In this document: positions 53,799 to 64,000 of the stretch, in pieces
Layout of the letters: each line of letters starts with the position of its first letter
How positions within the stretch are numbered: the stretch's first letter is position 1
Assembly: GCA_937929935.1 (NCBI GenBank)
Contig: CALFUL010000003.1
Span: 124,001 to 188,000, forward strand
Source of the DNA: an uncultured Flavobacteriaceae bacterium
GTDB lineage: Bacteria > Bacteroidota > Bacteroidia > Flavobacteriales > Flavobacteriaceae
DNA: 64,000 bases
Direction: 5' to 3'
Program-made: the position numbers and the translations under genes
The notes under the pieces: generated by a model
What the model saw: only the letters and a program-made list of their open reading frames with translations
What the model was told of the DNA's origin: nothing
Databases searched by the model: none

Positions 53799-53848
53799 CT
53801 CAGGTGGTTCTGAGAAATTAAAGTTCGAAGTTTACTTCGGACTTTTTT
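53799..53848 (+). terminator. GTGGTT-loop hairpin and terminator before guaA
   Basis: CTCAG/CTGAG (53799-53803 with 53810-53814) encloses the same loop GTGGTT. A second stem AAGTTCGAAG/CTTCGGACTT (53821-53830 with 53835-53844) with a following T tract is a typical intrinsic terminator. Confidence 0.6.
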
Positions 53849-53924
53849 TTATGCCTGTTAAAAAACTCTCACAAATATCTTCGAAGAAGTCGTTTCCAAA
53901 TTTTCGATTTTCCTATTTTTGTTC

Positions 53925-55457
53925 ATGCAAAACAAAGTCCTAATTCTAGACTTCGGTTCTCAGTACACTCAGCTTATTGGTAGGCGTGTTCGTGAACTGA
54001 ATATTTTTTCAGAAATCAAACCTTTTAACAACCCTCCGAAAGACCTATCTGAATACAAGGCCGTTATACTTTCAGGCTCGCCATATTCAGTAAGAGCTGA
54101 TGATGCGCCACACCCCGATCTTTCTGAAATACGGGGTAAGAAACCTTTGTTAGGTGTTTGTTATGGGGCTCAATATTTAGCACATTTCAATGGTGGTAAT
54201 GTAGAGAAATCGAATACTAGAGAGTACGGCAGAGCTAATCTTTCTATGGTCGATTCTGATAATCCGTTTTTGAAGAATGTTGATATGGGCAGTCAAGTAT
54301 GGATGAGCCATGCTGATACCATTAAACAGCTTCCTGAAAATGCACAACTTTTAGCCAGTACGCATGATGTTGAAAATGCGGCCTTTAAATTTGATGACGA
54401 AGATACTTACGGCATACAATTTCATCCAGAGGTATATCACTCAACTGATGGAAAACAATTATTAGAAAATTTCTTGGTCAATATAGCGGGATTAGCACAA
54501 ACTTGGACCCCAGATGCTTTTGTTGATACAACCGTTGCCAATTTGAAATCTCAACTGGGCGATGAGAAAGTCATATTAGGTTTGTCGGGTGGTGTTGATT
54601 CTTCAGTAGCGGCTGTGTTATTGCATAAAGCCATTGGTTCAAATTTGCATTGCATTTTTGTGAATAACGGATTGCTGCGAAAAAATGAGTTTCAAAGCGT
54701 ATTAAAACAATATGAAGGAATGGGGCTCAATGTTAAAGGAGTTGATGCTTCGGCACGCTTTTTGGATGCATTGGCAGGAGAGAGCGATCCTGAGAAAAAG
54801 CGTAAGACCATTGGTCGCGTTTTTATAGAGGTTTTTGATGATGAGTCGCATTTAGTAGATAATGCAAAATGGTTAGCCCAGGGTACTATTTATCCTGATG
54901 TGATTGAATCAGTCTCAGCAACTGGCGGCCCTTCAGCAACCATAAAAAGTCATCATAATGTAGGCGGATTGCCAGATTATATGAAATTGAAAATAGTAGA
55001 GCCTTTAAGAATGTTATTTAAAGACGAAGTAAGAAGAGTAGGGGCAAGTATGGGATTAGATAAGGAGTTGTTAGGAAGACATCCTTTTCCGGGCCCAGGA
55101 CTGGCGATTCGTATTTTAGGTGATATAACCAGAGAAAAAGTGGCCATTTTACAAGAGGTAGATCATATCTTTATTGACGGACTCAAAACTGCTGGTTTGT
55201 ATGGTGATGTTTGGCAAGCTGGTGCTATGTTGTTACCTGTTAATAGCGTAGGGGTAATGGGTGATGAGCGTACTTATGAAAAATGTGTAGCTTTACGAGC
55301 TGTTGAAAGTACTGATGGTATGACCGCTGATTGGGTTAATTTACCTTATGAGTTTTTGCAAAAAACATCAAATGATATTATAAATAAAGTCCCTGGAGTG
55401 AATCGTGTCGTATATGATATAAGTTCAAAACCTCCTGCAACAATAGAATGGGAATAA
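53925..55457 (+). CDS. guaA: GMP synthase (glutamine-hydrolysing)
   Basis: This 510-residue enzyme aminates XMP to GMP. The N-terminal class I amidotransferase has the nucleophile Cys in [13 protein letters not shown] and the His-x-Glu in [10 protein letters not shown]. The ATP pyrophosphatase domain has the PP-loop [15 protein letters not shown]. The C-terminal dimerisation domain ends KPPATIEWE. The start is ATG 53925; a TTG six bases upstream is unlikely. TATTTTTG at 53914-53921 resembles a -7 element but would give almost no leader. The next gene begins 2 bases after its stop. Confidence 0.97.
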   Translation: MQNKVLILDFGSQYTQLIGRRVRELNIFSEIKPFNNPPKDLSEYKAVILSGSPYSVRADDAPHPDLSEIRGKKPLLGVCYGAQYLAHFNGGNVEKSNTREYGRANLSMVDSDNPFLKNVDMGSQVWMSHADTIKQLPENAQLLASTHDVENAAFKFDDEDTYGIQFHPEVYHSTDGKQLLENFLVNIAGLAQTWTPDAFVDTTVANLKSQLGDEKVILGLSGGVDSSVAAVLLHKAIGSNLHCIFVNNGLLRKNEFQSVLKQYEGMGLNVKGVDASARFLDALAGESDPEKKRKTIGRVFIEVFDDESHLVDNAKWLAQGTIYPDVIESVSATGGPSATIKSHHNVGGLPDYMKLKIVEPLRMLFKDEVRRVGASMGLDKELLGRHPFPGPGLAIRILGDITREKVAILQEVDHIFIDGLKTAGLYGDVWQAGAMLLPVNSVGVMGDERTYEKCVALRAVESTDGMTADWVNLPYEFLQKTSNDIINKVPGVNRVVYDISSKPPATIEWE

Positions 55458-55459
55458 CT

Positions 55460-57646
55460 ATGAATCACTATATCAAAAGCGCTTTAATCATCTTTATGGT
55501 TCTGTTTTGTGCTTGTAAATCACTTGCACAAAAATTCACGACTCATGCAGTTAAAAGGGGCGAAACACTTGCCTCAATTAGTGAGCAGTACAAGGTGAGT
55601 CAAGATGACATATTAAAATACAACAAAGAGATTAAGTCATCAAAACAAGTAAAAGCGAATACTATTTTGGTTATTCCGTTAGAAGTAGTTCGTGAAAAAC
55701 CTGTAGCTAACACTCAAACCAAAATAGAAGAAAAATTAGCGGATCCTATTGAACAAGAAGAGCCTATTGGTTTTACATCTTATAAAGTAGGTAAGAGAGA
55801 GACTATTTATAGTATCTCTAAAAGATTCAATATTACTGAAGAACAACTAAAAAAGTATAATCCTTTTTTGTATTCATCGCCATTAAAGAAAAAGGCGGTT
55901 TTGCGTATTCCAAAATACAAGAGGGTAAAAGCTGATGAAAATCAGGTTAGCGAAGATAATTTTGAAACCTACACTGTAGCTGCTAAAGAAACAAGATGGA
56001 GTATTGCTCATAAATACGGAATTACTATTGATAGTATGGTAGCCTTAAATCCTCTATTAGGTTCAAATACTAACTATTTAGCTGAAGGTCAAGAGCTAAG
56101 AATGCCAAAAAAGGCAGGCAGTAGTATTAAAAATCAAGTAACTGAATTGTTTGTATCGTATGTGGTGCCACCTAAAATGAACTTTTTTCAATTAGAAAAA
56201 AAGTTCGGTGTTAAATCAGATGAGATTATTCGATTAAACCCTGAAATAAAAGAGCGTGGTGGTTTAAAAGAAGGGATGACACTTCGTATACCTGAAAAGA
56301 AAGTTGCTACGGGCGATGTGAATACTGAGAACTATAATTTTTATGAAGTAAAGCCAAAGCAGACAGAATTTTCTCTGACTCGTAAATTGGGTATTTCGTA
56401 TGAAGAATTGAAAGCCTTGAATCCTGATTTACAAAATGGTTTAAAAGCAGGCATGGTATTGAAATTACTAAAAGAACAAAAAGGCGAGTATGAGGTGCGT
56501 AATGCCTTGGTCTTAGATAAATTCAATTTAATAGATAGTATTCAAGTTGAAAATAAACCAAAGATTATGTTTTTGCTACCTTTTCGATTAGATAAGATGG
56601 ATTTTGAAAACACCGCTAATTCTAAAGACACCATCGATAGTCGTAAAGATTCGAAAATCAGTTTGAGCCTTTACTCTGGGGCCTTAATTGCTCTCGATTC
56701 TATCGCGAGTTTAGGCGTGTCAGTTGATGTAAAAACTTTTGATAATCAACTTGATTTAGGCACAACAAGAGCGATTCTTCAGAAAGAGAATTTAGTAGCA
56801 TACGATGCAATTATTGGTCCGCTTGATGTGGCTTCATTTAGAGAGACTGCTGTGAGAAGTTCTACTGAGAAAATACCGGTTATTGCGCCAATTCCGATCA
56901 AATCAGACTTAAACATGAGTAACCTCTTTTTTTCTTATTCGTCTGAAGAAGTTTTAAGAAGGCGAATGATTAACTATGTCACGGGTCAAATGAATGAAGA
57001 AAATATTATCATCATTGCTGATAAAGACAATAAAACTGCAAGTGACTCTTTACTAGCTGCTTTTCCAAAGGCAAAGATTGTAAAGGTTATCGAAGAAGAA
57101 AGAAATATTGGTATTGTAAGAGATAGCTTGTCAACTAATCTTTCAGAAGATGTTGAAAATTGGATTTTTGTCGAGTCTAATAATTATAAATTAATTTCAA
57201 GTGTGACCTCTATTTTAAATTCTTTTCATAATTCACTTATCGATCCTGAATTGAGTAAAAAGAAGGTGGTATTGAAAATGTTTACCACCAATAAAAATGG
57301 TCATTTTGATAATGATAAAATATCAGGTTCGCATTTATCGAATTTGAATTTTACCTATCCTTCGGTTTTTAAAGAAGTAAGTAATAGCAATTTCTATAGA
57401 AATTATCAAAATCGTTTTGGCGATAGCCCTGACCGTTATGCGACTAGAGGGTTTGATATAACCTATGACATACTTTTAAAACTAGCCTACCAGAAAAACT
57501 TAATTAGTGTTTCAAATCTAGTGGGAGAAACAGAATATGAGGGTAGCAAATTTTCTTATAAAAAGTCAAATTCAGGTGGCTATTTTAACCAGGCTTCATA
57601 TATAATGGGGTACAAAAATATGCGGATCAAACAAATTACAGAGTAA
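55460..57646 (+). CDS. LysM-repeat protein fused to a PBP1-type ligand-binding domain
   Basis: This 728-residue exported protein has a signal peptide (LFCACKSLAQ). Five LysM repeats lie in residues about 25-350: VKRGETLASISEQYKVSQDD, YKVGKRETIYSISKRFN, YTVAAKETRWSIAHKYG, VVPPKMNFFQLEKKFG and YEVKPKQTEFSLTRKLG. From about residue 365 a periplasmic-binding-protein type 1 fold follows (KIMFLLPFRLDKM, YSGALIALDSI, AIIGPLDVASF). It probably binds peptidoglycan. The role of the PBP1 part is unknown. An alternative start at 55448 overlaps guaA by 10 bases. It sits in a guaA-LysM-osmC-DUF922 row. Confidence 0.88.
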   Translation: MNHYIKSALIIFMVLFCACKSLAQKFTTHAVKRGETLASISEQYKVSQDDILKYNKEIKSSKQVKANTILVIPLEVVREKPVANTQTKIEEKLADPIEQEEPIGFTSYKVGKRETIYSISKRFNITEEQLKKYNPFLYSSPLKKKAVLRIPKYKRVKADENQVSEDNFETYTVAAKETRWSIAHKYGITIDSMVALNPLLGSNTNYLAEGQELRMPKKAGSSIKNQVTELFVSYVVPPKMNFFQLEKKFGVKSDEIIRLNPEIKERGGLKEGMTLRIPEKKVATGDVNTENYNFYEVKPKQTEFSLTRKLGISYEELKALNPDLQNGLKAGMVLKLLKEQKGEYEVRNALVLDKFNLIDSIQVENKPKIMFLLPFRLDKMDFENTANSKDTIDSRKDSKISLSLYSGALIALDSIASLGVSVDVKTFDNQLDLGTTRAILQKENLVAYDAIIGPLDVASFRETAVRSSTEKIPVIAPIPIKSDLNMSNLFFSYSSEEVLRRRMINYVTGQMNEENIIIIADKDNKTASDSLLAAFPKAKIVKVIEEERNIGIVRDSLSTNLSEDVENWIFVESNNYKLISSVTSILNSFHNSLIDPELSKKKVVLKMFTTNKNGHFDNDKISGSHLSNLNFTYPSVFKEVSNSNFYRNYQNRFGDSPDRYATRGFDITYDILLKLAYQKNLISVSNLVGETEYEGSKFSYKKSNSGGYFNQASYIMGYKNMRIKQITE

Positions 57647-57647
57647 A

Positions 57648-58052
57648 ATGACTTCAAAAGTTAGGTATACAGGAGATTTGCGTACCGTATGCGAGCATAT
57701 CAAATCAGGAGATACATTTATCACTGATGCACCAACAGATAACAACGGTTTAGGAGAAGCTTTTTCGCCAACAGATACCGTAGCAACGGGCTTAGCTAGT
57801 TGTATTTTGACAATAATGGGTATCAAAGCAAAGAACTTAGAAATTGAATTAAAAAATTCGACAGCTGATGTGACTAAACACATGGCTTCAGATCCCCGAA
57901 GAATTTCAAAAATTGAAATGGTTATTATGTTACCGTCTTCTGTTTCTGAAAAACACAGAAAAATATTAGAACATACTGCACATACTTGCCCAGTGCACCA
58001 TAGCTTGAGCCCTGATATTGATAAAGAAATTACATTCAATTGGGTTTTATAA
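57648..58052 (+). CDS. OsmC-family protein
   Basis: This 134-residue cytoplasmic protein has the OsmC pattern: FSPTDTVATGLASCILTIMG holds the first active-site Cys, and HTCPVHHSL the second. Members reduce organic hydroperoxides by a thiol mechanism. An RNA- or lipid-related function is also possible in the wider family. It starts one base after the LysM gene's stop and overlaps the next gene by 13 bases if that gene uses its TTG start. Confidence 0.92.
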   Translation: MTSKVRYTGDLRTVCEHIKSGDTFITDAPTDNNGLGEAFSPTDTVATGLASCILTIMGIKAKNLEIELKNSTADVTKHMASDPRRISKIEMVIMLPSSVSEKHRKILEHTAHTCPVHHSLSPDIDKEITFNWVL

Positions 58053-58564
58053 AATTTTTGATGATATGTGGGTTGCTATTGTTGCAGCCTGCCCAAGATT
58101 ATGACACCCTTAAATGGGAAAAGAATAGTCAGCTAACTTGGAAAGATTTCAAAGGCAAAATTCCTATTTCTTCAAGAGCTGCAGCAACTACGGCTAGTGG
58201 TATTACGTATCGCTATTCAGCATCTGGGAATAGGGATAGTTTTGATGTTAATTTTGATGTGCACGCCATGTTTTATCCCACTAAATCATGGTATAACCCT
58301 GAGTTATGCGACAAGGCGATATTACAGCATGAACAATTGCATTTTGATATTTCTGAATTGTATGCACGAACCTTACTCAAGCGATTGTCAGAGCAAAGTT
58401 ATACACGTCAAAATGTGAAAGCAAAAGTGAAAAACATATATAAAGAGGTCAGTAAAGAATTAAATGACTTTCAAAATTTATACGACCAAGAAACCAACTT
58501 TTCTAGAAACGCTGAAGAACAACAGCTTTGGAACAAAAAAACATCCATACTCTTAGAAGATTAA
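58040..58564 (+). CDS. DUF922-type putative zinc protease
   Basis: This 174-residue secreted protein contains HEQLHFDISELYARTL near residues 94-109, the HExxH-like zinc motif of the DUF922 family. LTWKDFKGKIP lies near the start of the mature part. I list the TTG start at 58040 because it adds MGFIKF and gives a complete signal peptide. The first ATG (58061) would leave only a short hydrophobic N-terminus. The choice remains open. It is the last gene of the guaA row. Confidence 0.82.
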   Translation: MGFIKFLMICGLLLLQPAQDYDTLKWEKNSQLTWKDFKGKIPISSRAAATTASGITYRYSASGNRDSFDVNFDVHAMFYPTKSWYNPELCDKAILQHEQLHFDISELYARTLLKRLSEQSYTRQNVKAKVKNIYKEVSKELNDFQNLYDQETNFSRNAEEQQLWNKKTSILLED

Positions 58565-58597
58565 AAGCATGGATATTTTAATATGTTTAGAATTCGA

Positions 58598-59119
58598 TTA
58601 AAATCGAAATGAAACACCAATGTTAGCAAAAGCTACCCCGTAACCAAGTTCTAGAGATGCTGCAATATTATCTGAAAAATAGTAGCGACCACCAGCGAAA
58701 ATGGTAACTCCTAAGCCACTTGAGGCAGTTGAAAAAGTGGAATCACCTGAGAAAGAAACATTATTGAATGAAATCATTGCACCACCATATAGGTCAAGAT
58801 TGTCAACATTAAGGCTATTAAAATGGTAAGCCCCACGTGCACCAATAATGGTGTATGATAATTTGCTACTAAAAGCATCAAATTTAAATGTTTTTCTTCC
58901 TAAATAACCACCAAGACTAACTACGTCTTCTCCTACTTCCCAAATACCTCTTTCAAAGTTTACTGATAAACCTAGCCCTTCTGAACTACCAGTAGTTCCA
59001 AATGAACTTCCAATACCAACTTGTGCAGTTAATACATTTTGATTTACTGCAAATTCTTGCCCATACACTAAGGCAGAGAAACAAAGCATTACAATGCTTA
59101 AATAAATTGATTTTTTCAT
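58598..59119 (-). CDS. Small outer-membrane beta-barrel protein
   Basis: This 173-residue protein has a signal peptide (CFSALVYGQ) and about eight amphipathic strands (LGLSVNFERGIWEVG, VSLGGYLGRKTFKFD, VTIFAGGRYYFSDNIAASLE). It ends FANIGVSFRF with the terminal Phe recognised by the BAM machinery. It is of the OmpA/OmpW-like eight-stranded barrel type. Function unknown. It is convergent with the DUF922 gene. Confidence 0.85.
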   Translation of the reverse strand: MKKSIYLSIVMLCFSALVYGQEFAVNQNVLTAQVGIGSSFGTTGSSEGLGLSVNFERGIWEVGEDVVSLGGYLGRKTFKFDAFSSKLSYTIIGARGAYHFNSLNVDNLDLYGGAMISFNNVSFSGDSTFSTASSGLGVTIFAGGRYYFSDNIAASLELGYGVAFANIGVSFRF

Positions 59120-59199
59120 AGTAATTAATTTTAATGGTTTTGGTTAATTTTCGTCTAATTTAAAAGCACAATATACAGTATTTTTAAAATTGTTGGCTA

Positions 59200-60072
59200 T
59201 TAAATGTCGCAAATTGTAACACCTTCTTTTAAAGCTGCAAGTTTGTCATCCCAAGTAGGAATAAACTCTTGTGCTACATAGCCTTTATAGCCTGTTTCTA
59301 ATATGGCTTTCATTATAGCTGGATAATATAATTCTTGTGTTTCATTGATTTCATTTCGACCCGGATTTCCGCCTGTATGGTAATGCCCAATATACCGATG
59401 ATATTCTCTAATATTTCGAATGACATCACCTTCCATAATTTGCATATGATAAATATCATAGAGCAGTTTAAAATTATCAGAAGCTATTGCTTTACATAGT
59501 TCAACGCCCCATACAGTATGGTCACACATATAATCTTCATGATCTACCTTTGAGTTTAGTAATTCCATTTGAATGATGATGCCATGTTTTTCTGCTAATG
59601 GCATTATTTTTTTTATTCCCTCGGCGCAGTTTTTTAATCCTTCTGCATCATCCATGCCGTTTCTATTACCACTAAAACAAATTAAATTGGTGTAGCCCGC
59701 TTCTGCTACTAGTGGTATAACTCTTGTATAATTGGCAATTAAGACGTTATGAAATTTAGGGTCATTCCATCCTTCTGTTAAGCTAATTTCAGCCCCCCAA
59801 CACATTGATGCATGTATGCCGTATTTTTTCATTAGTGGCCAATCTTCAGGTCCTGTTAGGTCCATGGCTTTAATGCCTAATGAATTGAGGTTTTTCAAAA
59901 ATTCTTCCATAGGTATTTTCTCATAACACCAACGGCATACACTATGGTTAATGTTCTCTTTTAATTTTGTAAAATATTTCTGGTCAACTGTTGGTATTGC
60001 TGCCTTAGCTTGGCATGCCACCAAACCTAAAGAAGCTACGGCTGAGGTTCCTAAAAATTTTCTTCGTTCCAT
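59200..60072 (-). CDS. Hydroxypyruvate isomerase-like TIM-barrel protein, exported
   Basis: This 290-residue protein has a twin-arginine-like N-terminus (MERRKFLGTSAVASLGLVAC) that also forms a lipobox, so it is probably exported. The mature part has the xylose-isomerase-like TIM-barrel fold. Metal-ligand regions are IIIQMELLNSKVDHEDYMC, LLYDIYHMQIMEGD and YIGHYHTGGNPGRNEIN; the last is characteristic of hydroxypyruvate isomerases. Whether the exported protein is active on hydroxypyruvate or another sugar is unknown. Confidence 0.85.
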   Translation of the reverse strand: MERRKFLGTSAVASLGLVACQAKAAIPTVDQKYFTKLKENINHSVCRWCYEKIPMEEFLKNLNSLGIKAMDLTGPEDWPLMKKYGIHASMCWGAEISLTEGWNDPKFHNVLIANYTRVIPLVAEAGYTNLICFSGNRNGMDDAEGLKNCAEGIKKIMPLAEKHGIIIQMELLNSKVDHEDYMCDHTVWGVELCKAIASDNFKLLYDIYHMQIMEGDVIRNIREYHRYIGHYHTGGNPGRNEINETQELYYPAIMKAILETGYKGYVAQEFIPTWDDKLAALKEGVTICDI

Positions 60073-60123
60073 TCCCTTTTTAAATTTTAGTGTTACTAAA
60101 GATATATTTTTTAATTTTAGTCT

Positions 60124-60366
60124 GTGGAAATTAAACCTGATAAAGAAAAGTTAATCGAATTAGCACATTATAGAATGCCTTTTGGTAAATATAAAGGGCG
60201 CTACTTGGTCGATTTACCAGAGGCTTATTTGGTATGGTTTAATCAAAAAGGTTTTCCGGATGGTAAGCTCGGATTTCTTCTGAAATCGATGTTTGAAATT
60301 AAGGTAAATGGTCTAGAACCACTTATTCGTCAGGTTCAAAAAGATTTTCTTCCAAAGAAACGTTGA
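60124..60366 (+). CDS. DUF3820 family protein
   Basis: This 80-residue cytoplasmic protein matches DUF3820 throughout: RMPFGKYKGRYLVDLPEAYL followed by VWFNQKGFPDGKLG. The start is a GTG at 60124; no ATG gives the conserved N-terminus. The role is unknown, though relatives resemble a small helical domain found with exonucleases. It lies directly upstream of pyrG. Confidence 0.88.
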   Translation: MEIKPDKEKLIELAHYRMPFGKYKGRYLVDLPEAYLVWFNQKGFPDGKLGFLLKSMFEIKVNGLEPLIRQVQKDFLPKKR

Positions 60367-60391
60367 TTTCAGCTAGCATTTTATATCTTTG
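60362..60391 (+). promoter_or_regulatory. Promoter of pyrG
   Basis: GTTG at 60362-60365 and TATCTTTG at 60384-60391 are separated by 18 bases, close to the Bacteroidetes consensus. The start would fall about 20 bases before the pyrG ATG. Confidence 0.6.
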
Positions 60392-60413
60392 AACCCCGTA
60401 ACAAAGAAGTTGA

Positions 60414-62036
<1,623 letters not shown>

Positions 62037-62068
62037 TGCCAGTTTGGCATAAAAAGTACAAATGGGCA

Positions 62069-62076
62069 TATATTTG
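62069..62076 (+). promoter_or_regulatory. -7 element of the yidC promoter
   Basis: TATATTTG matches TAnnTTTG. A TTTG at 62043-62046 lies 22 bases upstream, slightly more than the usual spacing. Confidence 0.5.
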
Positions 62077-62118
62077 CTGATGCTCGAATATCAGAACACA
62101 AATCAAATGATTTTTTAA

Positions 62119-63984
62119 ATGGAAGAAAAAAAATTAGATATCAATTCTATAATTGGCTTTGTGCTCATTTTTGGCATTTTGCTTTTTTGGATGTATCAAA
62201 ACCAACCTACCGCAGAAGAATTAGAGGCCCAAAAACAAGAGCAACAACAAGTTGAGGCCACAGAAAAAGCGAGTAATCAAAAAGAAGCGAAAACTGCTGT
62301 GATGCAAACTCCTGCAATCAATCTTCAAGATTCTGTAGCAGTTTCAAATTATAAAAGTTCAGTTGGAGTTTTTGGTTTTACCAATACTTCTGAAGGTACT
62401 ACTACCCTTGAAAATGATTTACTTTACCTTGAAGTGAGCAATAAAGGAGGGCAAATTGTTGAGGCTAGAATGAAAACTTTCAACACCTATGATTCAATTC
62501 CTATTTATTTAGTTAAAGATGGCAATGCCCATTTCGGAATCAACTTTTCAACTACTGATAACCGTGTTCTGAATTCTAAAGATTTATATTTTGAACCTAC
62601 ATTCTCAAATTCAGGCGATAATCAGGTGTTATCAATGAAGGCTAAAGCTGGTGTAAATCAGTTTTTAGAATATCGATATGAAATGAAACCTGATGATTAT
62701 TTGGTTGATTTCACAGTGCGTTCTCAGGGTTTAAGCGGAGTCATCAATGCGAGCCAACCGGTAGAATTAGAATGGCAATTAAAAGGTATTCGACACAATA
62801 AAAGTATTGCCTATGAGAACCGATATACCCGACTAACCTATTCACATGAAGACGGAAAAATTGATAAATTATCAGAAGGCAGTGATGATGATGATTCTGA
62901 GGTTGATGTGAAATGGTTGTCATACCGCCAGCATTTCTTTAGTTCAATTTTAGTGGCTAAAGATGAATTTAAAAAGGCAGCTATGACTTCAATAAATTTA
63001 GTTGAAGAAGAATCTAGAAGTGCTGGTTTTACAAAAGAATATAATTCTAAAGTTCCTTTAGAGTTAACGGCTGGCGAATTGGCCACAAATATGCATTGGT
63101 ATTATGGCCCAACTGATGTGGCTGTTTTGTCTACATATGAAGATTTAAATCTTGATGATAGTATTCCGTTTGGCTGGGGTATTTTTGGATGGATTAACCG
63201 TTATGTTTTCACTCCCTTTTATACTTTCCTAAGTAGCTTTTTACCCTACGGTATTGCAATTATTGTAATGACTATTTTAGTGCGTTTGGCAATGTCGCCA
63301 GCAACCTATAAATCATATTTGTCGCAAGCCAAAATGAAAGTTTTAAAACCTGAGATTGCTGAATTAGGTGAAAAGTACAAAGATAACGCCATGAAAAAGC
63401 AGCAAGAAACCATGAAATTGTATGGTAAAGCAGGGGCTAGCCCCATGAGTGGTTGTATACCTGCGGTTATTCAAATGCCAATATTCTATGCCCTTTTTAT
63501 GTTTTTTCCAACTTCATTCGCGTTGCGTCAAAAATCATTTTTATGGGCTGATGATTTATCGTCTTTTGATACTATATATCAATTTCCTGAAGGATTTTCA
63601 ATTCCGTTATACGGTGATCATATAAGCCTCTTTCCAATTTTGGCGTCAATAGCTATATTCTTTTATATGATGATGACCACGGGTCAAAATATGCCCACCC
63701 AGCCAGGAATGCCAAATATGAAATTCATTATGTATTTAATGCCTTTCTTTATGTTGGTGTTCTTTAATAATTATGCGAGTGGATTAAGTTTATACTACTT
63801 TATTTCAAACTTAATTACCATTGGAATTATGTTGGTTATCAAAAACTTCATTTTAGATAATGAAAAGATACGCCTGCAAATACAAGAGAATAAAAAGAAA
63901 CCTAAAAAGGAAAGTAAGTTTCAAAGAAAAATGCGTGAAATGATGGAACAAGCTGAAGCGCAAAAGAAAACAGGTAAGAAATAA
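62119..63984 (+). CDS. yidC: Membrane protein insertase YidC
   Basis: This 621-residue insertase helps proteins enter and fold in the inner membrane. The first helix (residues about 5-23, IIGFVLIFGILLFWMYQN) is followed by a large periplasmic beta domain (residues 25-370). The conserved C-terminal five-helix core begins at FTPFYTFLSSFLPYGIAIIV, includes MSGCIPAVIQMPIFYALF, and ends with a basic coiled tail (KKPKKESKFQRKMRE). The length is typical for Gram-negative YidC. It follows pyrG on the same strand. Confidence 0.98.
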   Translation: MEEKKLDINSIIGFVLIFGILLFWMYQNQPTAEELEAQKQEQQQVEATEKASNQKEAKTAVMQTPAINLQDSVAVSNYKSSVGVFGFTNTSEGTTTLENDLLYLEVSNKGGQIVEARMKTFNTYDSIPIYLVKDGNAHFGINFSTTDNRVLNSKDLYFEPTFSNSGDNQVLSMKAKAGVNQFLEYRYEMKPDDYLVDFTVRSQGLSGVINASQPVELEWQLKGIRHNKSIAYENRYTRLTYSHEDGKIDKLSEGSDDDDSEVDVKWLSYRQHFFSSILVAKDEFKKAAMTSINLVEEESRSAGFTKEYNSKVPLELTAGELATNMHWYYGPTDVAVLSTYEDLNLDDSIPFGWGIFGWINRYVFTPFYTFLSSFLPYGIAIIVMTILVRLAMSPATYKSYLSQAKMKVLKPEIAELGEKYKDNAMKKQQETMKLYGKAGASPMSGCIPAVIQMPIFYALFMFFPTSFALRQKSFLWADDLSSFDTIYQFPEGFSIPLYGDHISLFPILASIAIFFYMMMTTGQNMPTQPGMPNMKFIMYLMPFFMLVFFNNYASGLSLYYFISNLITIGIMLVIKNFILDNEKIRLQIQENKKKPKKESKFQRKMREMMEQAEAQKKTGKK

Positions 63985-64000
63985 TTTTTATAAAAACTAT

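Larger units (their letters stand above)
53259..53924. other. Hairpin-rich intergenic region upstream of guaA
   Basis: No protein gene is supported in these 666 bases. At least four stable hairpins are present (53546-53589, 53627-53654, 53799-53814, 53821-53844). Two have T tracts after them and two share the loop GTGGTT. I interpret the region as one or two small RNA genes or a structured leader (inference). Confidence 0.5.

Noticed and set aside
53914-53921. TATTTTTG as the guaA promoter -7 element
   Set aside because: It would start transcription at or after the guaA ATG and lacks a -33 TTG at the right distance, so I did not annotate it as a promoter.

Overview
The window is chromosomal DNA of a marine-type Flavobacteriaceae (Bacteroidota). 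The evidence is a SusC/SusD pair, promoters of the Bacteroidetes type (TTG, about 19 nt, TAnnTTTG), AT-rich intergenic DNA, bacillithiol synthesis (BshC), a Bacteroidetes-type PurM, both type II and type III glutamine synthetase, and many small lipoproteins. I cannot name the genus from the sequence alone.

Layout. 1-3.7 kb: the 3' end of galactokinase and a GH13 alpha-glucosidase, then two small envelope genes and apt. 3.70-20.04 kb: an apparent accessory island. It starts at an intact tRNA-Arg(ACG) gene. About 16.1 kb later there is a second copy of the tRNA 3' end together with its terminator and downstream flank. Between the two copies lie two convergent operons. The plus-strand operon encodes SusC, SusD, an ASPIC/UnbV FG-GAP lipoprotein and a Kelch-DUF5060-glycosidase fusion. 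The minus-strand operon encodes a GntR/FCD regulator, an MFS transporter, a D-lyxose-isomerase-like cupin, a TIM-barrel epimerase and a GlcG-like protein. Each operon promoter carries the same 21-bp palindrome over its predicted start site, so one regulator probably controls uptake, depolymerisation and catabolism of one unidentified carbohydrate.

20-35.8 kb is mostly core: a Ca/Na antiporter, divergent glutamine synthetases (glnA type II, glnN type III), purM, a Rieske lipoprotein, a small ABC module, prfA, pyrF, purU, an Lrp regulator, and an MscS channel coupled to a tiny membrane peptide and a secreted hydrolase. 35.8-42.3 kb is a minus-strand run of lipoproteins and membrane proteins of unknown function, headed by a pseudogene with two lesions. 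43-46.6 kb holds glnK-amt-porin.

46.9-64 kb holds crcB, small membrane proteins, a MazG-like pyrophosphohydrolase, an M14 carboxypeptidase, bshC, two very small genes, a hairpin-rich intergenic region, guaA, a LysM-PBP1 protein, OsmC, a DUF922 protease, an outer-membrane barrel, a hydroxypyruvate-isomerase-like protein, pyrG and yidC.

The most interesting signals are the tRNA-bounded carbohydrate island with its paired operators, a CCCC-N11-GGGG motif shared by the nitrogen-assimilation promoters (glnA/glnN and glnK), and a structured intergenic region upstream of guaA. All functional statements rest on motif and family recognition by eye. No database search was run.
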